A stretch of DNA of 64,000 bases, from NCBI RefSeq assembly GCF_001270265.1, contig NZ_LGAP01000001.1, positions 806,001 through 870,000 of the forward strand, given 5' to 3'. Each line of letters starts with the position of its first letter. Within the stretch, counting starts at the first letter, position 1. The stretch is from Ensifer adhaerens. Lineage in GTDB: Bacteria; Pseudomonadota; Alphaproteobacteria; Rhizobiales; Rhizobiaceae. The notes below the pieces were generated by a model. It had not been told where the DNA came from. It saw only the letters and a list, made by a program, of their open reading frames with translations, and ran no database searches. Positions 28,574 through 39,669 of the stretch are shown in pieces. Both the position numbers and the translations under genes were made by a program.

Positions 28574-29824
28574 TCAGGCGAAGAACTTGCGCGCATGCTC
28601 CAGCGCGTCAGCCAACGCGTCCACTTCGGCACGCGTATTGTAGAGGCCGAAGGATGCCCGGCATGTGGATGTGACGCCGAAGCGTTTCAAGAGCGGCTGA
28701 GCACAATGCGTGCCAGCGCGAACGGCAACGCCGGCGCGGTCGATCACCATTGACACATCGTGCGAGTGGATGCCGGCGATCTCGAAGGCAAAGATGCTGC
28801 CCTTATCAGGCGCATCGCCGAAAATCCTCAGCGAGTTGACCGACGACAGGCGTTCGCGGGCGTAGGCCGTGAGGTCCGCCTCGTGCGCGCGGATCGCGTC
28901 GCGGCCGATCTTTTCCATGTAATCGAGCGCGTAGCCAAGCCCGATCGCCTGAACGATCGGGGGGGTTCCGGCTTCGAAGCGGTGCGGCGGATCGTTGTAG
29001 GTGACGTAATCCTCGGTCACCACCTCGATCATCTCGCCGCCGCCCAGGAACGGCCGCATCTCTTTCAGGCGGTCCATCTTGCCGTAGAGCACGCCAACGC
29101 CGGAGGGGCCATAGAGCTTGTGGCCGGTCATCACATACCAGTCGCAATCGATGTCCTGCACGTCGACCGGCATATGGACGGCCCCCTGACTGCCATCGAC
29201 CAGCACCGGAATGCCGCGCTCGCGGGCGATGCGGCAGATCTCCTTGACCGGAACCACGGTGCCCAGAGCGTTCGACATATGGGTAATGGCGATGAGCTTT
29301 GTCCGCTCCGTCAGGCACTTGACGAAATCTTCGATGTGGAACGCGCCGTTCTCATCCACCGGAGCCCAGACGAGCTTGGCACCCTGGCGTTCGCGGATGA
29401 AATGCCATGGCACGATGTTGGAGTGGTGCTCCATGATCGACAGCACGATCTCGTCGCCCTCGCTGAGCTTCGGCATGCCGTAGCCATAGGCGACCGTGTT
29501 GATCGCCTCGGTCGAGGATTTGGTGAAGATGATGTTGTCGGCCGATGGCGCATTCAGGAAGCGGCGCACTTTTTCACGCGCCGCCTCATAGGCTTCGGTG
29601 GCTGCATTCGACAGGAAATGCAGTCCGCGATGTACATTGGCGTATTCATTGGCGTAGGCATGGCTCACCGCGTCGATGACGACTTGCGGCTTCTGCGCCG
29701 ATGCGCCGTTGTCGAGATAGACAAGCGGCTTGCCATAGACGGTCCGAGACAGGATCGGGAAATCCTTGCGGATCGCTTCGACGTCGTAGGCGGGCACCGG
29801 TACAGTGTGTTCCATGTCTTTCAA
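28574..29824 (-). CDS. sufS: Cysteine desulfurase SufS (class II)
   Basis: SufS takes sulfur from cysteine, forming a persulfide for cluster building. The 416-residue PLP enzyme shows the class II features. The N terminus is YDVEAIRKDFPILSRTVYGKPLVYLDNGASAQKP, the PLP lysine lies in YVMTGHKLYGPSGVG (about residue 230), and the catalytic Cys (about 373) is in VAVRAGTHCAQPLL, with the short active-site loop of SufS. The usual SufE/SufU sulfur acceptor is not in the operon. It is 17 bases after sufD. A second, class I desulfurase heads the same operon, so the cluster has two sulfur-mobilising enzymes. Confidence 0.96.
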   Translation of the reverse strand: MKDMEHTVPVPAYDVEAIRKDFPILSRTVYGKPLVYLDNGASAQKPQVVIDAVSHAYANEYANVHRGLHFLSNAATEAYEAAREKVRRFLNAPSADNIIFTKSSTEAINTVAYGYGMPKLSEGDEIVLSIMEHHSNIVPWHFIRERQGAKLVWAPVDENGAFHIEDFVKCLTERTKLIAITHMSNALGTVVPVKEICRIARERGIPVLVDGSQGAVHMPVDVQDIDCDWYVMTGHKLYGPSGVGVLYGKMDRLKEMRPFLGGGEMIEVVTEDYVTYNDPPHRFEAGTPPIVQAIGLGYALDYMEKIGRDAIRAHEADLTAYARERLSSVNSLRIFGDAPDKGSIFAFEIAGIHSHDVSMVIDRAGVAVRAGTHCAQPLLKRFGVTSTCRASFGLYNTRAEVDALADALEHARKFFA

Positions 29825-29841
29825 TCCAATCAGTGTGCCTG

Positions 29842-31119
29842 TCAGGCGTGCTTGTCGAGCCAGGTCGAGATCACGCCTTCCAGAGCTTCAACGAGCGGCT
29901 CGTCTTCCAGTTCTTCGACGATTTCGGCGACGAAGGCATTGACGAGCATCGCCCGCGCCTTGTTTTCCGGAATGCCGCGCGCCAGCATGTAGAAGAGTTG
30001 CGTGTGGTCGATGTCGGTAACCGTCGCGCCGTGACCGCACTGCACGTCGTCGGCAAAGATCTCCAGCTCGGGCTTGGACGAAAGGTCGGCATCGTCCGAA
30101 AGAAGCAGCGTGTTGCACGCCATCCGCGCGTCGGTCTTCTGCGCGTCCTTGGCCACCAGGATCTTGCCCTGGAACACGCCCTTGGCGCGATCGAACACGA
30201 CGTTGCGGATGATTTCCGTCGATGTGGTGTGCGGCACGTTGTGGCCAAGCGTGAAGGTTACGTCCGTGTGGCTTTCGCCGCCGAGCAGGTTGATGCCGCG
30301 CAGTTTGAAGTCGGCGCCTTCGCCGCTCGTCTTGCCGTGGATCTCCTGGCGCACCAGCTTGCCGCCGGCATTGATGACGAAAAGATACAGCTTGGCGTCC
30401 TTGGCGAGATCGAAGCGGATCTGGCCGAGATGCGTGTCGGCGACCCCCTGCTGCTGCAGAATGATCCAGATGATATCGGCGCCTTCGCCAACCGTCACGT
30501 CGTTGACCGTTGAGACCAGGCTCTCGCCGGCATCGGTCGACAGATGGCGCTCGATCACGGTCGCCTTGGTGCCGGCACCGAAGGAAACCGGGAAGCGCGT
30601 ATGCGCCTGGCCCATGCTCTGCACCAGCTGGATTTCAAGCGGATCTTCCAACTCGGTACCGTCTGCGATCGTAAGTTCCAGACCGCCGCGCACAAGGCCG
30701 CCATTGATGCGGCCGATCGCGTCGTCCGAGCCGAGCACGGCAAGGCCGGCGGCGGCAGAACCGTCGAGCAGGCTGTCAGTATAGGAACGGATCGTCACGC
30801 CCTCAGGCGCGTTACCCTTGAGGTCGGCATGGCCGTTGCGCACCGAAAGCACGGTCGAGCCGGCGACAAGTGCCTCGACGCGATCGGCGAACGCCGTCGG
30901 ATCGGCGGCAGGCACCGCCCGCAGCAGTGTGCGAAGGTCCGTATAGTGCCAGGATTCGACGCGGCGCGTCGGCAGGCCGGCCGTCCGCAGTTCGTGCACC
31001 AAGGTGTCACGAACCGACAGCACCGAGCCGTCGCCCGGCAGATCGCCGATCTGCGCAGTATAGGCATCGACGAGCGCCGTTTCGGCTGCCGTCATCTTGA
31101 TTGCCTGTTGCATATTCAT
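29842..31119 (-). CDS. sufD: Fe-S assembly scaffold component SufD
   Basis: SufD is the beta-helix partner of SufB in the SufBC2D scaffold and is linked to iron acquisition. The 425-residue protein has the typical late motifs: FDRAKGVFQGKILVAKDAQKTDARM, ADDVQCGHGATVTDIDHTQLFYMLARGI and the C-terminal EELEDEPLVEALE region, with the HTTSTEIIRNVVFD strand before them. The N-terminal 150 residues are variable, as in the family (the ESWHYTDLRTLL motif is kept). The conserved His in CGHGA is present. Position between sufC (22 bases upstream) and sufS (17 bases downstream) is the standard order. Confidence 0.95.
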   Translation of the reverse strand: MNMQQAIKMTAAETALVDAYTAQIGDLPGDGSVLSVRDTLVHELRTAGLPTRRVESWHYTDLRTLLRAVPAADPTAFADRVEALVAGSTVLSVRNGHADLKGNAPEGVTIRSYTDSLLDGSAAAGLAVLGSDDAIGRINGGLVRGGLELTIADGTELEDPLEIQLVQSMGQAHTRFPVSFGAGTKATVIERHLSTDAGESLVSTVNDVTVGEGADIIWIILQQQGVADTHLGQIRFDLAKDAKLYLFVINAGGKLVRQEIHGKTSGEGADFKLRGINLLGGESHTDVTFTLGHNVPHTTSTEIIRNVVFDRAKGVFQGKILVAKDAQKTDARMACNTLLLSDDADLSSKPELEIFADDVQCGHGATVTDIDHTQLFYMLARGIPENKARAMLVNAFVAEIVEELEDEPLVEALEGVISTWLDKHA

Positions 31120-31141
31120 TCGAACACTCCTTCAACAGGCT

Positions 31142-31897
31142 CTAGGCCGCGGCCTCGATGAGGTCCGCATAGCCGTTGGCTTCGAGTTCGTGTGCAAGCG
31201 TCTTGTCGCCCGACTTGATGACCTGTCCCTTGTAGAGCACGTGCACGGTGTCCGGAATGATGTAGTCGAGCAGGCGCTGGTAGTGGGTGATGACGATCAC
31301 GGCGCGGTCGGGCGAACGCAGCGCGTTGACGCCGTCGGCAACGATCTTCAACGCATCGATGTCAAGACCGGAGTCGGTTTCGTCGAGTACGCACAGCTTC
31401 GGCTCGAGCAGAGCCATCTGCAGGATCTCGGCGCGCTTCTTTTCACCGCCGGAGAAGCCGACATTCACCGGACGGCGCAGCATTTCCGGCGCGATCTTCA
31501 GCTCGGCGGCGGCCGCCTTGACGCGACGCATGAATTCCGGCGTCGTCAGCTCGTCTTCGCCGCGATACTTGCGCTGCTCATTCATCGCCACCTTCAGGAA
31601 CTGCATCGTGGCAACACCAGGGATTTCGACGGGATACTGGAAGGCAAGGAAGATGCCCATGGCTGCGCGCTCCGAAGCATCGAGCTCCAGAATGCTCTCG
31701 CCGTTATAGAGGATGTCGCCTTCGGTGACTTCGTAGTCTTCGCGACCCGAGAGGATATAGGACAGCGTCGATTTGCCGGAGCCGTTCGGGCCCATGATGG
31801 CGGCAACTTCGCCGGCCTTCACGGTCAGGTCCAGGCCACGGATGATTTCGGTGCCGTCTTCGGCGATGCGTGCGTGCAGGTTCTTGATTTCAAGCAT
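31142..31897 (-). CDS. sufC: Fe-S assembly ATPase SufC
   Basis: SufC is the ABC-type ATPase that drives conformational change of the SufBC2D scaffold. The 251-residue protein has Walker A GPNGSGKST (about 35-43), Q-loop region FQYPVEIPG, signature NVGFSGGEKKRAEILQMAL, Walker B LCVLDETDSGLDIDALK and the switch His in VIVITHYQRLLDYI, all diagnostic for SufC. The start at 31897 follows AGAGGAC; an in-frame ATG 60 bases upstream would add an atypical 20 residues. It is 82 bases after sufB, a gap that holds a chance GAAC-N4-GTTC palindrome. Confidence 0.97.
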   Translation of the reverse strand: MLEIKNLHARIAEDGTEIIRGLDLTVKAGEVAAIMGPNGSGKSTLSYILSGREDYEVTEGDILYNGESILELDASERAAMGIFLAFQYPVEIPGVATMQFLKVAMNEQRKYRGEDELTTPEFMRRVKAAAAELKIAPEMLRRPVNVGFSGGEKKRAEILQMALLEPKLCVLDETDSGLDIDALKIVADGVNALRSPDRAVIVITHYQRLLDYIIPDTVHVLYKGQVIKSGDKTLAHELEANGYADLIEAAA

Positions 31898-31979
31898 TTC
31901 TATCGTCCTCTTGGGAAACGAACGTTTGTTCGCGCGCAAAAAGCTGATGCGCGCCATTCAATATTCAGTTCAGGGCGCC

Positions 31980-33449
<1,470 letters not shown>

Positions 33450-33601
33450 GTCGTTCTCCAATCTTTCCGGATCCAAGGTCCGGTAGCTTGTCAACACGAT
33501 GCGAACTTGTCGCACCGCTTATGTAATGGCTAAAAGGCGCTTTTCACCCCGTTTGCCAAGCGGAAAATTGCTTTTCCGCAATTTCGTTCAATCGCACGTC
33601 C

Positions 33602-34768
33602 TCATGCGGCCTGTCCCGTTGCGCGGCGCCTTGCGGCAACCTTGGCGAACACCGCCGCGCAACGCTCGATCTCCGCTTCCGTGGTGGCCGGGCCGATCGA
33701 GATGCGGAGTGCCCCCTGGCGCGGGTCATAGCCCATGGCCGTCAGCACGTGGCTCTGGCCGACCTTGCCGGACGAGCAGGCCGAGCCTGCCGAAAGTGCC
33801 ACGCCTTCAAGATCGAAGGCGATCTGTCCCGTTTCCGCCTTCATGCCAGGAAGCGTGAAGAAGCTGGTGTTGCCAACGCGCGAAACGTCGCGGCCGTGGA
33901 TGACCACATCCGGCGCCGAGACCTGCATCTCCTGTTCCAGCCGGTCGCGAAGTGCCGCCACCGATGTCATTCGCTCCGTGAGATTATCGGCAGCCTTACG
34001 TGCCGCCGCGGCAAAGCCTGCAAGTGCGACCGCATTCTCCGTACCGGACCGATGGCCTTTTTCCTGGCCGCCGCCCCTGATCAATGGTGTCGGCATCATG
34101 ATCTCTCCACGGGCGACAAGCGCGCCAGCCCCCTTTGGGCCGCCGATCTTGTGCGAGGAGATGATCAGAAAATCCGCTCCCAACGCTTCGATTGAAAGCG
34201 GCAGCCGTCCGGCGGCCTGCACCGCGTCGACGACGAGAATGCCGCCATGGCCTCGAACGATCTCCGCAATCTCGGCAACAGGTTGAACGATGCCGGTTTC
34301 GTTGTTGACCAGCATCACCGCCACCATCGGCAACCCGCTTTCGCGGTCATGTGCATCCAGGAGTTCGCGCAGCGCCTCCAGATCGACGATGCCGGCGGCG
34401 GTCACCGGGACTTCCGAAACGTTCTCGCGCGCAAACCGCCCACCTTCGCGCACCGCCGGATGCTCGATAGCAGACGCATAGAGCCGGCCGATCTTAAGCG
34501 GTGTCCGGCCCATGCGGAAATCGGGCGTCAGCACCATGTTGGCGGCTTCGGTCGCACCGCTCGTAAAGATCACGCTTGCCGCCTTGGCGCCGCAAAGGGC
34601 GGCCACGTCGCGGCGGGCATTTTCGATCAGTGTGCGGATCGTCCGGCCCTCGCCGTGGACCGAGGAAGGGTTGCCGACCAGGTCGAGCGCAGACAGGCAC
34701 GCGTCGCGCGCTTCGGCAAGAAGCGGCGCCGTGGCGTTCCAGTCCATATAGATGCGCGAACTCGACAT
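33602..34768 (-). CDS. Class I cysteine desulfurase (IscS/NifS type)
   Basis: A 388-residue PLP enzyme releasing sulfur from cysteine. It has the class I plan: YMDWNATAPLL at the N terminus, FTSGATEAANMVL, the PLP lysine in IISSHKIGGPKGAGAL (about residue 200), GGGQEKGHRSGTEN and the catalytic cysteine in the long loop SAGSACSSGKVGQSHVL (about 325). It sits at the head of the suf operon, 152 bases before sufB, a position also known from other rhizobia. The first gene downstream of a candidate Irr box. ATG 34768 follows AAGGA. Whether it feeds SufB or another pathway such as thiolation is open. Confidence 0.93.
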   Translation of the reverse strand: MSSSRIYMDWNATAPLLAEARDACLSALDLVGNPSSVHGEGRTIRTLIENARRDVAALCGAKAASVIFTSGATEAANMVLTPDFRMGRTPLKIGRLYASAIEHPAVREGGRFARENVSEVPVTAAGIVDLEALRELLDAHDRESGLPMVAVMLVNNETGIVQPVAEIAEIVRGHGGILVVDAVQAAGRLPLSIEALGADFLIISSHKIGGPKGAGALVARGEIMMPTPLIRGGGQEKGHRSGTENAVALAGFAAAARKAADNLTERMTSVAALRDRLEQEMQVSAPDVVIHGRDVSRVGNTSFFTLPGMKAETGQIAFDLEGVALSAGSACSSGKVGQSHVLTAMGYDPRQGALRISIGPATTEAEIERCAAVFAKVAARRRATGQAA

Positions 34769-34888
34769 AATTTCCTTCGCTAGAACAAGTGGCTCATCGC
34801 CGACAACCACCGACGGTGCATTTTCCTTGAATTTTCCGCACCGCTTGCCTTATGAGACGAAGCACACGGCGGAATGCCCGCACAGAAG

Positions 34889-34918
34889 TTTTGAACGGTT
34901 CTAAACTAGGTTTTAGAA
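34889..34918. promoter_or_regulatory. Candidate Irr (ICE) box upstream of the suf operon
   Basis: Bases 34889-34905 (TTTTGAACGGTTCTAAA) match the Irr-binding ICE pattern TTTAGAA-N3-TTCTAAA with a single mismatch. The right half overlaps a second inverted repeat, TTCTAAA-N6-TTTAGAA (34899-34918), giving three half-sites. It lies in the 224-bp gap between the suf operon (start 34768) and the divergent hydrolase gene (34993). In rhizobia suf genes are known targets of iron regulators, which supports the call. Confidence 0.7.
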
Positions 34919-34992
34919 AAGCTGAGTGCTTTCGTCAAGACTCATCGCGATCCGAAACCAAGATTCGAACCAGGAACACCCCCGGAGAGCCA

Positions 34993-35670
34993 ATGCCCGA
35001 AATTATCTTCAACGGACCTGCCGGCCGCCTCGAAGGCCGCTATCAGCCTTCGAAGCAGAAGAGCGCCCCGATCGCCATCATCCTACACCCGCACCCGCAG
35101 TTCGGTGGCACGATGAACAACCAGATCGTCTACCAGCTCTTCTACATGTTCCAGAAGCGCGGCTTTACGACACTGCGTTTCAACTTCCGGGGTATCGGCC
35201 GCAGTCAGGGCGAGTTCGATCACGGCGCCGGCGAACTGTCGGATGCCGCATCGGCGCTCGACTGGGTGCAGAGCCTGCATCCCGATTCGAAGAGCTGCTG
35301 GGTTGCCGGTTATTCCTTCGGCGCCTGGATCGGCATGCAGCTCCTGATGCGCCGTCCGGAAATCGAAGGCTTCATGGCCGTCGCTCCGCAGCCGAACACC
35401 TACGACTTCTCGTTCCTGGCGCCCTGCCCGTCTTCCGGCCTGATCATCAATGGTGATTCGGACAAGGTGGCGCCCGAGAAGGACGTGAACGGACTTGTCG
35501 AAAAGCTGAAGGCACAGAAGGGTATTCTCATCACCCACAAGATCGTGCCGGGAGCCAACCACTTCTTCAACGGCCAGGTCGAAGGCTTGATGGCGGAATG
35601 CGAGGATTATCTCGACCGTCGCCTCAACGGCGAACTGACGCCGGAGCCAGCTGCCAAGCGCATCCGCTGA
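34993..35670 (+). CDS. Alpha/beta hydrolase (COG2945-like)
   Basis: A 225-residue serine hydrolase. The strand-loop IAIILHPHPQFGGTMNNQIVYQL near the N terminus and FNFRGIGRSQGEFDHGAGELSDA are characteristic of the COG2945 group of small alpha/beta hydrolases. The nucleophile elbow is GYSFGAWIG (Ser about 116), the acid lies in INGDSDKVAPEKD, and the histidine is in VPGANHFFNG. ATG 34993 follows GGAGAG. It is divergent from the suf operon across the Irr box and therefore may be iron-regulated too. The substrate is unknown: this group includes probable esterases and dienelactone-hydrolase-like enzymes. Confidence 0.9.
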   Translation: MPEIIFNGPAGRLEGRYQPSKQKSAPIAIILHPHPQFGGTMNNQIVYQLFYMFQKRGFTTLRFNFRGIGRSQGEFDHGAGELSDAASALDWVQSLHPDSKSCWVAGYSFGAWIGMQLLMRRPEIEGFMAVAPQPNTYDFSFLAPCPSSGLIINGDSDKVAPEKDVNGLVEKLKAQKGILITHKIVPGANHFFNGQVEGLMAECEDYLDRRLNGELTPEPAAKRIR

Positions 35671-35679
35671 TGCCGATGA

Positions 35680-35700
35680 GGGCGGCTCTCAAGGCCGCCC
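35680..35700. terminator. Hairpin between convergent hydrolase and diguanylate cyclase genes
   Basis: GGGCGGC, loop TCTCAAG, GCCGCCC. It overlaps the last codons of the diguanylate cyclase gene and has no T run, so it is at most a weak terminator. Confidence 0.35.
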
Positions 35701-36888
35701 GATCCATTGTGGGACCGTTGGGTTGACCACATTCTGCGGCACCTCGGCGCATTCCACGCGGTTGCGCCCGTTTTCCTTTGCTGCATAGAGAGCCTTGTCC
35801 GCCCGCTGCATCGCCTGCTCGAGCGGTTCGCCCTTGGCAATGGCCGCCACACCGAAGCTTGCCGTCACCCTCGCCTGCTCCGCAAGGCCGTCGATCCTCT
35901 GCGACATCATCGCAGCGCGCATTCCGTGCGCCACCACCCGCGCCTCCTCCAGGTCGGTGGACGGCAGGAACACCGCAAATTCTTCGCCGCCAAGACGACC
36001 GGCAACCGCGCGGTTGGGCATGACATCCTTCAGGACCCGGGCAAACCGACGGATCACCTCGTCACCGGTGTGATGACCGTAGCTGTCGTTCACCAGTTTG
36101 AAACGGTCGAGGTCGGCCAGAATCAAGGTGCCCGGCAGGCGACCTTCGCGCAGTTGGAACATGGGGATGACGCGTTCGGTGAAGCCGCGCCTGTTGTAGA
36201 GCCCGGAAAGCAGGTCGATTTCCGAGCGTGCATGCGCGTCGTCGACGATCTCCTTAACCATGACGCCGAGCATGGCCAGGCCGGTGCTGACGATCAGCAT
36301 CGCGCCAAGCGCCTGGGAAATCAGGGCGAACGGGCTCGATACATAATCCTGAGCTGTTGCCCCGGAGCCGGCTGCGACAGCGGCATAGACTTTCAGGAGA
36401 TAGTAGCCAGAGGTCAGTACCAGCAGCCAGAGCAGGATCCAATCTGCCGCCGAGCGCCGCTCGGAGCGCATGACGACTGATGCCGACCACGCCTGAATGA
36501 CGAAGAACGGCAACTGGTAGAGGGCCGCGTGCTGCAGCGTTCCTCTAGGCAGGTCGTAGATGGCCAGGTCGAGCGCCACTGAAGCCAGGAAGAACGCGAC
36601 AAGCATCTGCCAGTTGGCCGGCACGCGATAGAACAGACCGAGGCCGAAGCGCAACAAACAGAAACCGGCGAGCACGCTCGCAAATGCACTGATGGCAAAA
36701 AGGCGCGGAAAGGATGTAAACGGCACGATCGTTTCGAACACCGCGGCGAGCGACGCAACGGCAAACCCGCCCGCGCAATAGAGCGCTGCGCGTCTGGACC
36801 TGCTCTTCGCGGCTATCACAAGAAATGCTGCAGTGAATATCTGGGCGATGATGAAGTTCACTGCCAGCAGAGAAATCGCACCACCCAT
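35689..36888 (-). CDS. Membrane-bound diguanylate cyclase (GGDEF)
   Basis: A 399-residue protein that should make c-di-GMP from two GTP. The N-terminal 210 residues carry about six or seven hydrophobic segments with few charges, a MASE-like sensor region. The GGDEF domain (about 230-385) has DLLSGLYNRRGF, LADLDRFKLVNDSYGHHTGDEV and the active motif GGEEF near residue 302 (RLGGEEFAVFLPS). The residues that would form the RxxD inhibitory site five positions before GGEEF read differently, so product inhibition at that site is unlikely. The gene is single, convergent with the hydrolase gene, and 138 bases from anmK in the same direction. Confidence 0.92.
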   Translation of the reverse strand: MGGAISLLAVNFIIAQIFTAAFLVIAAKSRSRRAALYCAGGFAVASLAAVFETIVPFTSFPRLFAISAFASVLAGFCLLRFGLGLFYRVPANWQMLVAFFLASVALDLAIYDLPRGTLQHAALYQLPFFVIQAWSASVVMRSERRSAADWILLWLLVLTSGYYLLKVYAAVAAGSGATAQDYVSSPFALISQALGAMLIVSTGLAMLGVMVKEIVDDAHARSEIDLLSGLYNRRGFTERVIPMFQLREGRLPGTLILADLDRFKLVNDSYGHHTGDEVIRRFARVLKDVMPNRAVAGRLGGEEFAVFLPSTDLEEARVVAHGMRAAMMSQRIDGLAEQARVTASFGVAAIAKGEPLEQAMQRADKALYAAKENGRNRVECAEVPQNVVNPTVPQWIGRP

Positions 36889-37026
36889 CGACTGAACCCG
36901 AATTGTCTATTGCTACGGCGAGGCCGCTTGGTGCCGCCTCATGTGACAGCGCCGGACGATACTATCGGCGGCGGGCGAAAATTTGATTAATCGGTCAAAG
37001 GGAATCGCGGCCGCCGGTGCCGGTCG

Positions 37027-38163
37027 TCATCTCGCGGTACCCGATGCGTATTTTCCACCGGTCAGCGGTTGGCGCACGCCGGTTGTGCCTGGATAGGTCA
37101 GGGGTAGCCCTCGGTGCGACCGTACCGCAAGATAGGCCCAGGCCTCGGCTTCCATCGAATCGCCGTTGAAGCCGATCGCCTCGGCCGCAAGCACGTCTGC
37201 ACCATAGGCCTTCGCATGGGATGCCAGATCCCGCATGATCACCGGATTGAGCCTACCGCCGCCGCAAACGATGTAGGTCCGGGGTGTTGTTGGCAGGTGA
37301 CCTGCCGATTTGACGATCGCGGCCGCCGTCACATAGGCGAGCGTGCGCGCACCGTCTTCGAGATTGGCGTCTTTTCCCTGTGGCGGCGCGAAATCGTTAC
37401 GATCGAGCGAACGGCGCTTTTCGGTCGAGAAGAAGGGATTGAGCAGATAGCGTTCGGCAAGATCCGGCAGCACACTGCCTTCGCTGGCGATCATGCCGCC
37501 CTGGTCAAAGGGAATGCCGGCATGTGCCTCCACCCACTGATCGATCAGCGTGTTGCCGGGCCCACTGTCATAGGCAACCAGTCCGTCGTCCGATCCGATG
37601 AACGTCAGATTTGAGATGCCGCCGATGTTGACGAAGACGACCGGCGCAACCAGTTCGCCATTCGCCGCGGCGCTACGGGCGAGCGCTGCATGATAGGCTG
37701 GAATGAGCGGTGCGCCCTGGCCGCCGTGCTCCATGTCGTTGGCGCGCATGTCATAGACGACATCGATGCCCGTTTCACGGGCGAGCAGCGCCCCGTCGCC
37801 GATCTGCACGGTCAAGCCGTCGTCAGGCCGGTGAAGCACCGTCTGTCCGTGAAAGCCAAGGAGATCAACACTTTCGCGCAAGATATTGTTATACTGGAGA
37901 AAGGTTCGGACCGCCTCGGAATGCCTGAGCGTCAGTTCCCGTTCGAGATCGGCCAGGATGCCTGGCCGTTGCTCGCGGCTTGCGATCGACTTTGCGTCTT
38001 CCAGACCCTGCTTCAGCCGGTCGCGGAAGCAGGCCCCGTAGGCATAGCCGGCCGAAGGCCCCCGCTCGACAATCGCGTCGCCGTCGGTGCGCAGCAGCGC
38101 CACGTCGATCCCGTCCATGCTCGTCCCGCTCATCAAGCCGATCGCGGTCATGATCTTGCCCAT
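37027..38163 (-). CDS. anmK: Anhydro-N-acetylmuramic acid kinase
   Basis: AnmK phosphorylates 1,6-anhydro-N-acetylmuramic acid and opens its ring to give MurNAc-6-phosphate, recycling cell-wall sugars. The 378-residue protein has the family start [22 protein letters not shown] (ATP-binding loop), [35 protein letters not shown] and the acidic active-site segment [15 protein letters not shown]. The C-terminal [11 protein letters not shown] and [25 protein letters not shown] motifs are also present. ATG 38163 is preceded by GGAGGA at four bases; a TTG 12 bases earlier is less likely. It is divergent from tyrS across 124 bases, a neighbourhood often conserved in alphaproteobacteria. Confidence 0.95.
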   Translation of the reverse strand: MGKIMTAIGLMSGTSMDGIDVALLRTDGDAIVERGPSAGYAYGACFRDRLKQGLEDAKSIASREQRPGILADLERELTLRHSEAVRTFLQYNNILRESVDLLGFHGQTVLHRPDDGLTVQIGDGALLARETGIDVVYDMRANDMEHGGQGAPLIPAYHAALARSAAANGELVAPVVFVNIGGISNLTFIGSDDGLVAYDSGPGNTLIDQWVEAHAGIPFDQGGMIASEGSVLPDLAERYLLNPFFSTEKRRSLDRNDFAPPQGKDANLEDGARTLAYVTAAAIVKSAGHLPTTPRTYIVCGGGRLNPVIMRDLASHAKAYGADVLAAEAIGFNGDSMEAEAWAYLAVRSHRGLPLTYPGTTGVRQPLTGGKYASGTAR

Positions 38164-38287
38164 GCATTCCTCCAAGGCGTTGCCTGTCTACATAGCAAAA
38201 ACATCGGCCAAGCAAAGACGTGCACTTTTGCCCAAACAGTGCTAAACGCCGCGCGCAGACGTTCTACCCAGCCGAAAGACACAGGTC

Positions 38288-39541
38288 ATGTCCGAGTTCA
38301 AGTCCGATTTCCTCCACACCCTCAGCGAGCGCGGTTTCATTCATCAGAGTTCGGATGACGCCGGCCTCGACCAGTTGTTCCGGACGGAGACCGTGACTGC
38401 CTATATCGGCTTTGACCCGACGGCGCCGAGCCTTCACGCCGGCGGCCTCATTCAGATCATGATGCTGCACTGGCTGCAGGCGACCGGTCACCGGCCGATC
38501 TCGCTGATGGGCGGCGGCACCGGCATGGTTGGCGACCCCTCCTTCAAGGACGAGGCGCGCCAGCTGATGACGCCGGCGACGATCGACGCCAACATTGCCA
38601 GCATCAAGACGGTGTTTTCGAACTACCTCACCTACGGCGACGGCCCCAAGGACGCGCTGATGATCAACAACGCCGACTGGCTGCTTGGCATCAACTACCT
38701 TGAATTCCTGCGCGACGTCGGCCGCCACTTCTCGGTCAACCGCATGCTGTCGTTCGACAGTGTCAAGACGCGGCTTGACCGCGAGCAATCGCTGTCGTTC
38801 CTCGAATTCAACTACATGATCCTCCAGGCCTACGATTTCGTCGAACTGCACAAGCGCACCGGCTGCCGGCTGCAGATGGGCGGCTCCGACCAGTGGGGCA
38901 ATATCGTCAACGGTATCGACCTTGGCCACCGCATGGGAACGACACAGCTCTACGCCCTCACCTCACCGCTCTTGACGACGTCGTCGGGCGCGAAGATGGG
39001 CAAGTCGGTCAACGGCGCCATCTGGCTGAACCCGGACATGCTGTCGGCCTACGACTTCTGGCAGTACTGGCGCAACACCGAGGATGCCGACGTTTCGCGG
39101 TTCCTCAAGCTCTACACGACTCTGCCGATGGCGGAGATCGCGCGGCTTTCGCAGCTCGGCGGCTCGGAGATCAACGAGGTCAAGAAGATCCTTGCAACCG
39201 AGATCACCGCCATGCTGCACGGCCGCGCCGCTGCCGAGCAGGCGGCAGAGACGGCCCGCAAGACCTTCGAGGAAGGTGCTGTCTCGGAAAACCTGCCGTC
39301 GGTCGATGTGCCAGCATCGGAGCTCGAGGCCGGCATCGGCCTGCTGACGCTTATCGTGCGCGCAGGACTTGCCTCATCGAACGGCGAAGCCCGCCGTCAC
39401 GTTCAGGGCGGTGCCGTGCGCATCAATGACGAGGCCGTCAGCGACGAACGCCGCCTGATCGGTAGTGGCGATGTGACTTCGGATGGCATCGTCAAGCTGT
39501 CGCTCGGCAAGAAGAAGCACATTCTGGTTCGCCCGGCCTAA
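38288..39541 (+). CDS. tyrS: Tyrosyl-tRNA synthetase
   Basis: TyrS charges tRNA-Tyr. The 417-residue class I synthetase has the HIGH-like element in [14 protein letters not shown] (His50), the tyrosine-binding [13 protein letters not shown] and [17 protein letters not shown], and the KMSKS-equivalent loop [14 protein letters not shown] near residues 233-245. The C-terminal S4-type RNA-binding domain (about 350-417) has [22 protein letters not shown] and ends [13 protein letters not shown] 38288 gives the normal N terminus. The gene is divergent from anmK. After it come a RIME-like repeat and an intrinsic terminator. Confidence 0.98.
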   Translation: MSEFKSDFLHTLSERGFIHQSSDDAGLDQLFRTETVTAYIGFDPTAPSLHAGGLIQIMMLHWLQATGHRPISLMGGGTGMVGDPSFKDEARQLMTPATIDANIASIKTVFSNYLTYGDGPKDALMINNADWLLGINYLEFLRDVGRHFSVNRMLSFDSVKTRLDREQSLSFLEFNYMILQAYDFVELHKRTGCRLQMGGSDQWGNIVNGIDLGHRMGTTQLYALTSPLLTTSSGAKMGKSVNGAIWLNPDMLSAYDFWQYWRNTEDADVSRFLKLYTTLPMAEIARLSQLGGSEINEVKKILATEITAMLHGRAAAEQAAETARKTFEEGAVSENLPSVDVPASELEAGIGLLTLIVRAGLASSNGEARRHVQGGAVRINDEAVSDERRLIGSGDVTSDGIVKLSLGKKKHILVRPA

Positions 39542-39542
39542 A

Positions 39543-39645
39543 GCATGTCGCGCAAAAGTGTGCAGCGGTTTTGCGATAACGACATGCGAAAAACAGGAGC
39601 GTAAAGCGCAATAAGCGAATCCTAGAGATCGCGACGCGCTTTAAG
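39543..39645. repeat. RIME-like intergenic palindromic element, full copy
   Basis: The element has two palindromes. The first, 39543-39587, pairs GCATGTCG with CGACATGC and inside it carries GCAAAAG...TTTTGC. The second pairs TAAAGCGC (39602-39609) with GCGCTTTA (39636-39643). Total length is about 103-108 bp. This size and two-palindrome plan correspond to RIME1 of Rhizobium as I remember it; I could not compare sequences. It sits between tyrS and its terminator, so it would be in the 3' end of the tyrS transcript. Confidence 0.75.
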
Positions 39646-39669
39646 CCGAGCGTCAATCAGACCATGTCG

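Noticed and set aside
31919-31932. CGAACGTTTGTTCG between sufB and sufC, matching the GAAC-N4-GTTC LexA box of Gram-positive bacteria.
   Set aside because: Alphaproteobacteria use GTTC-N7-GTTC; the site is inside an operon and short enough to occur by chance.
34960-34980. GATTCGAACC, resembling the T-arm of a minus-strand tRNA.
   Set aside because: No matching acceptor, D or anticodon stems can be folded around it, and it lies in the leader of the hydrolase gene.
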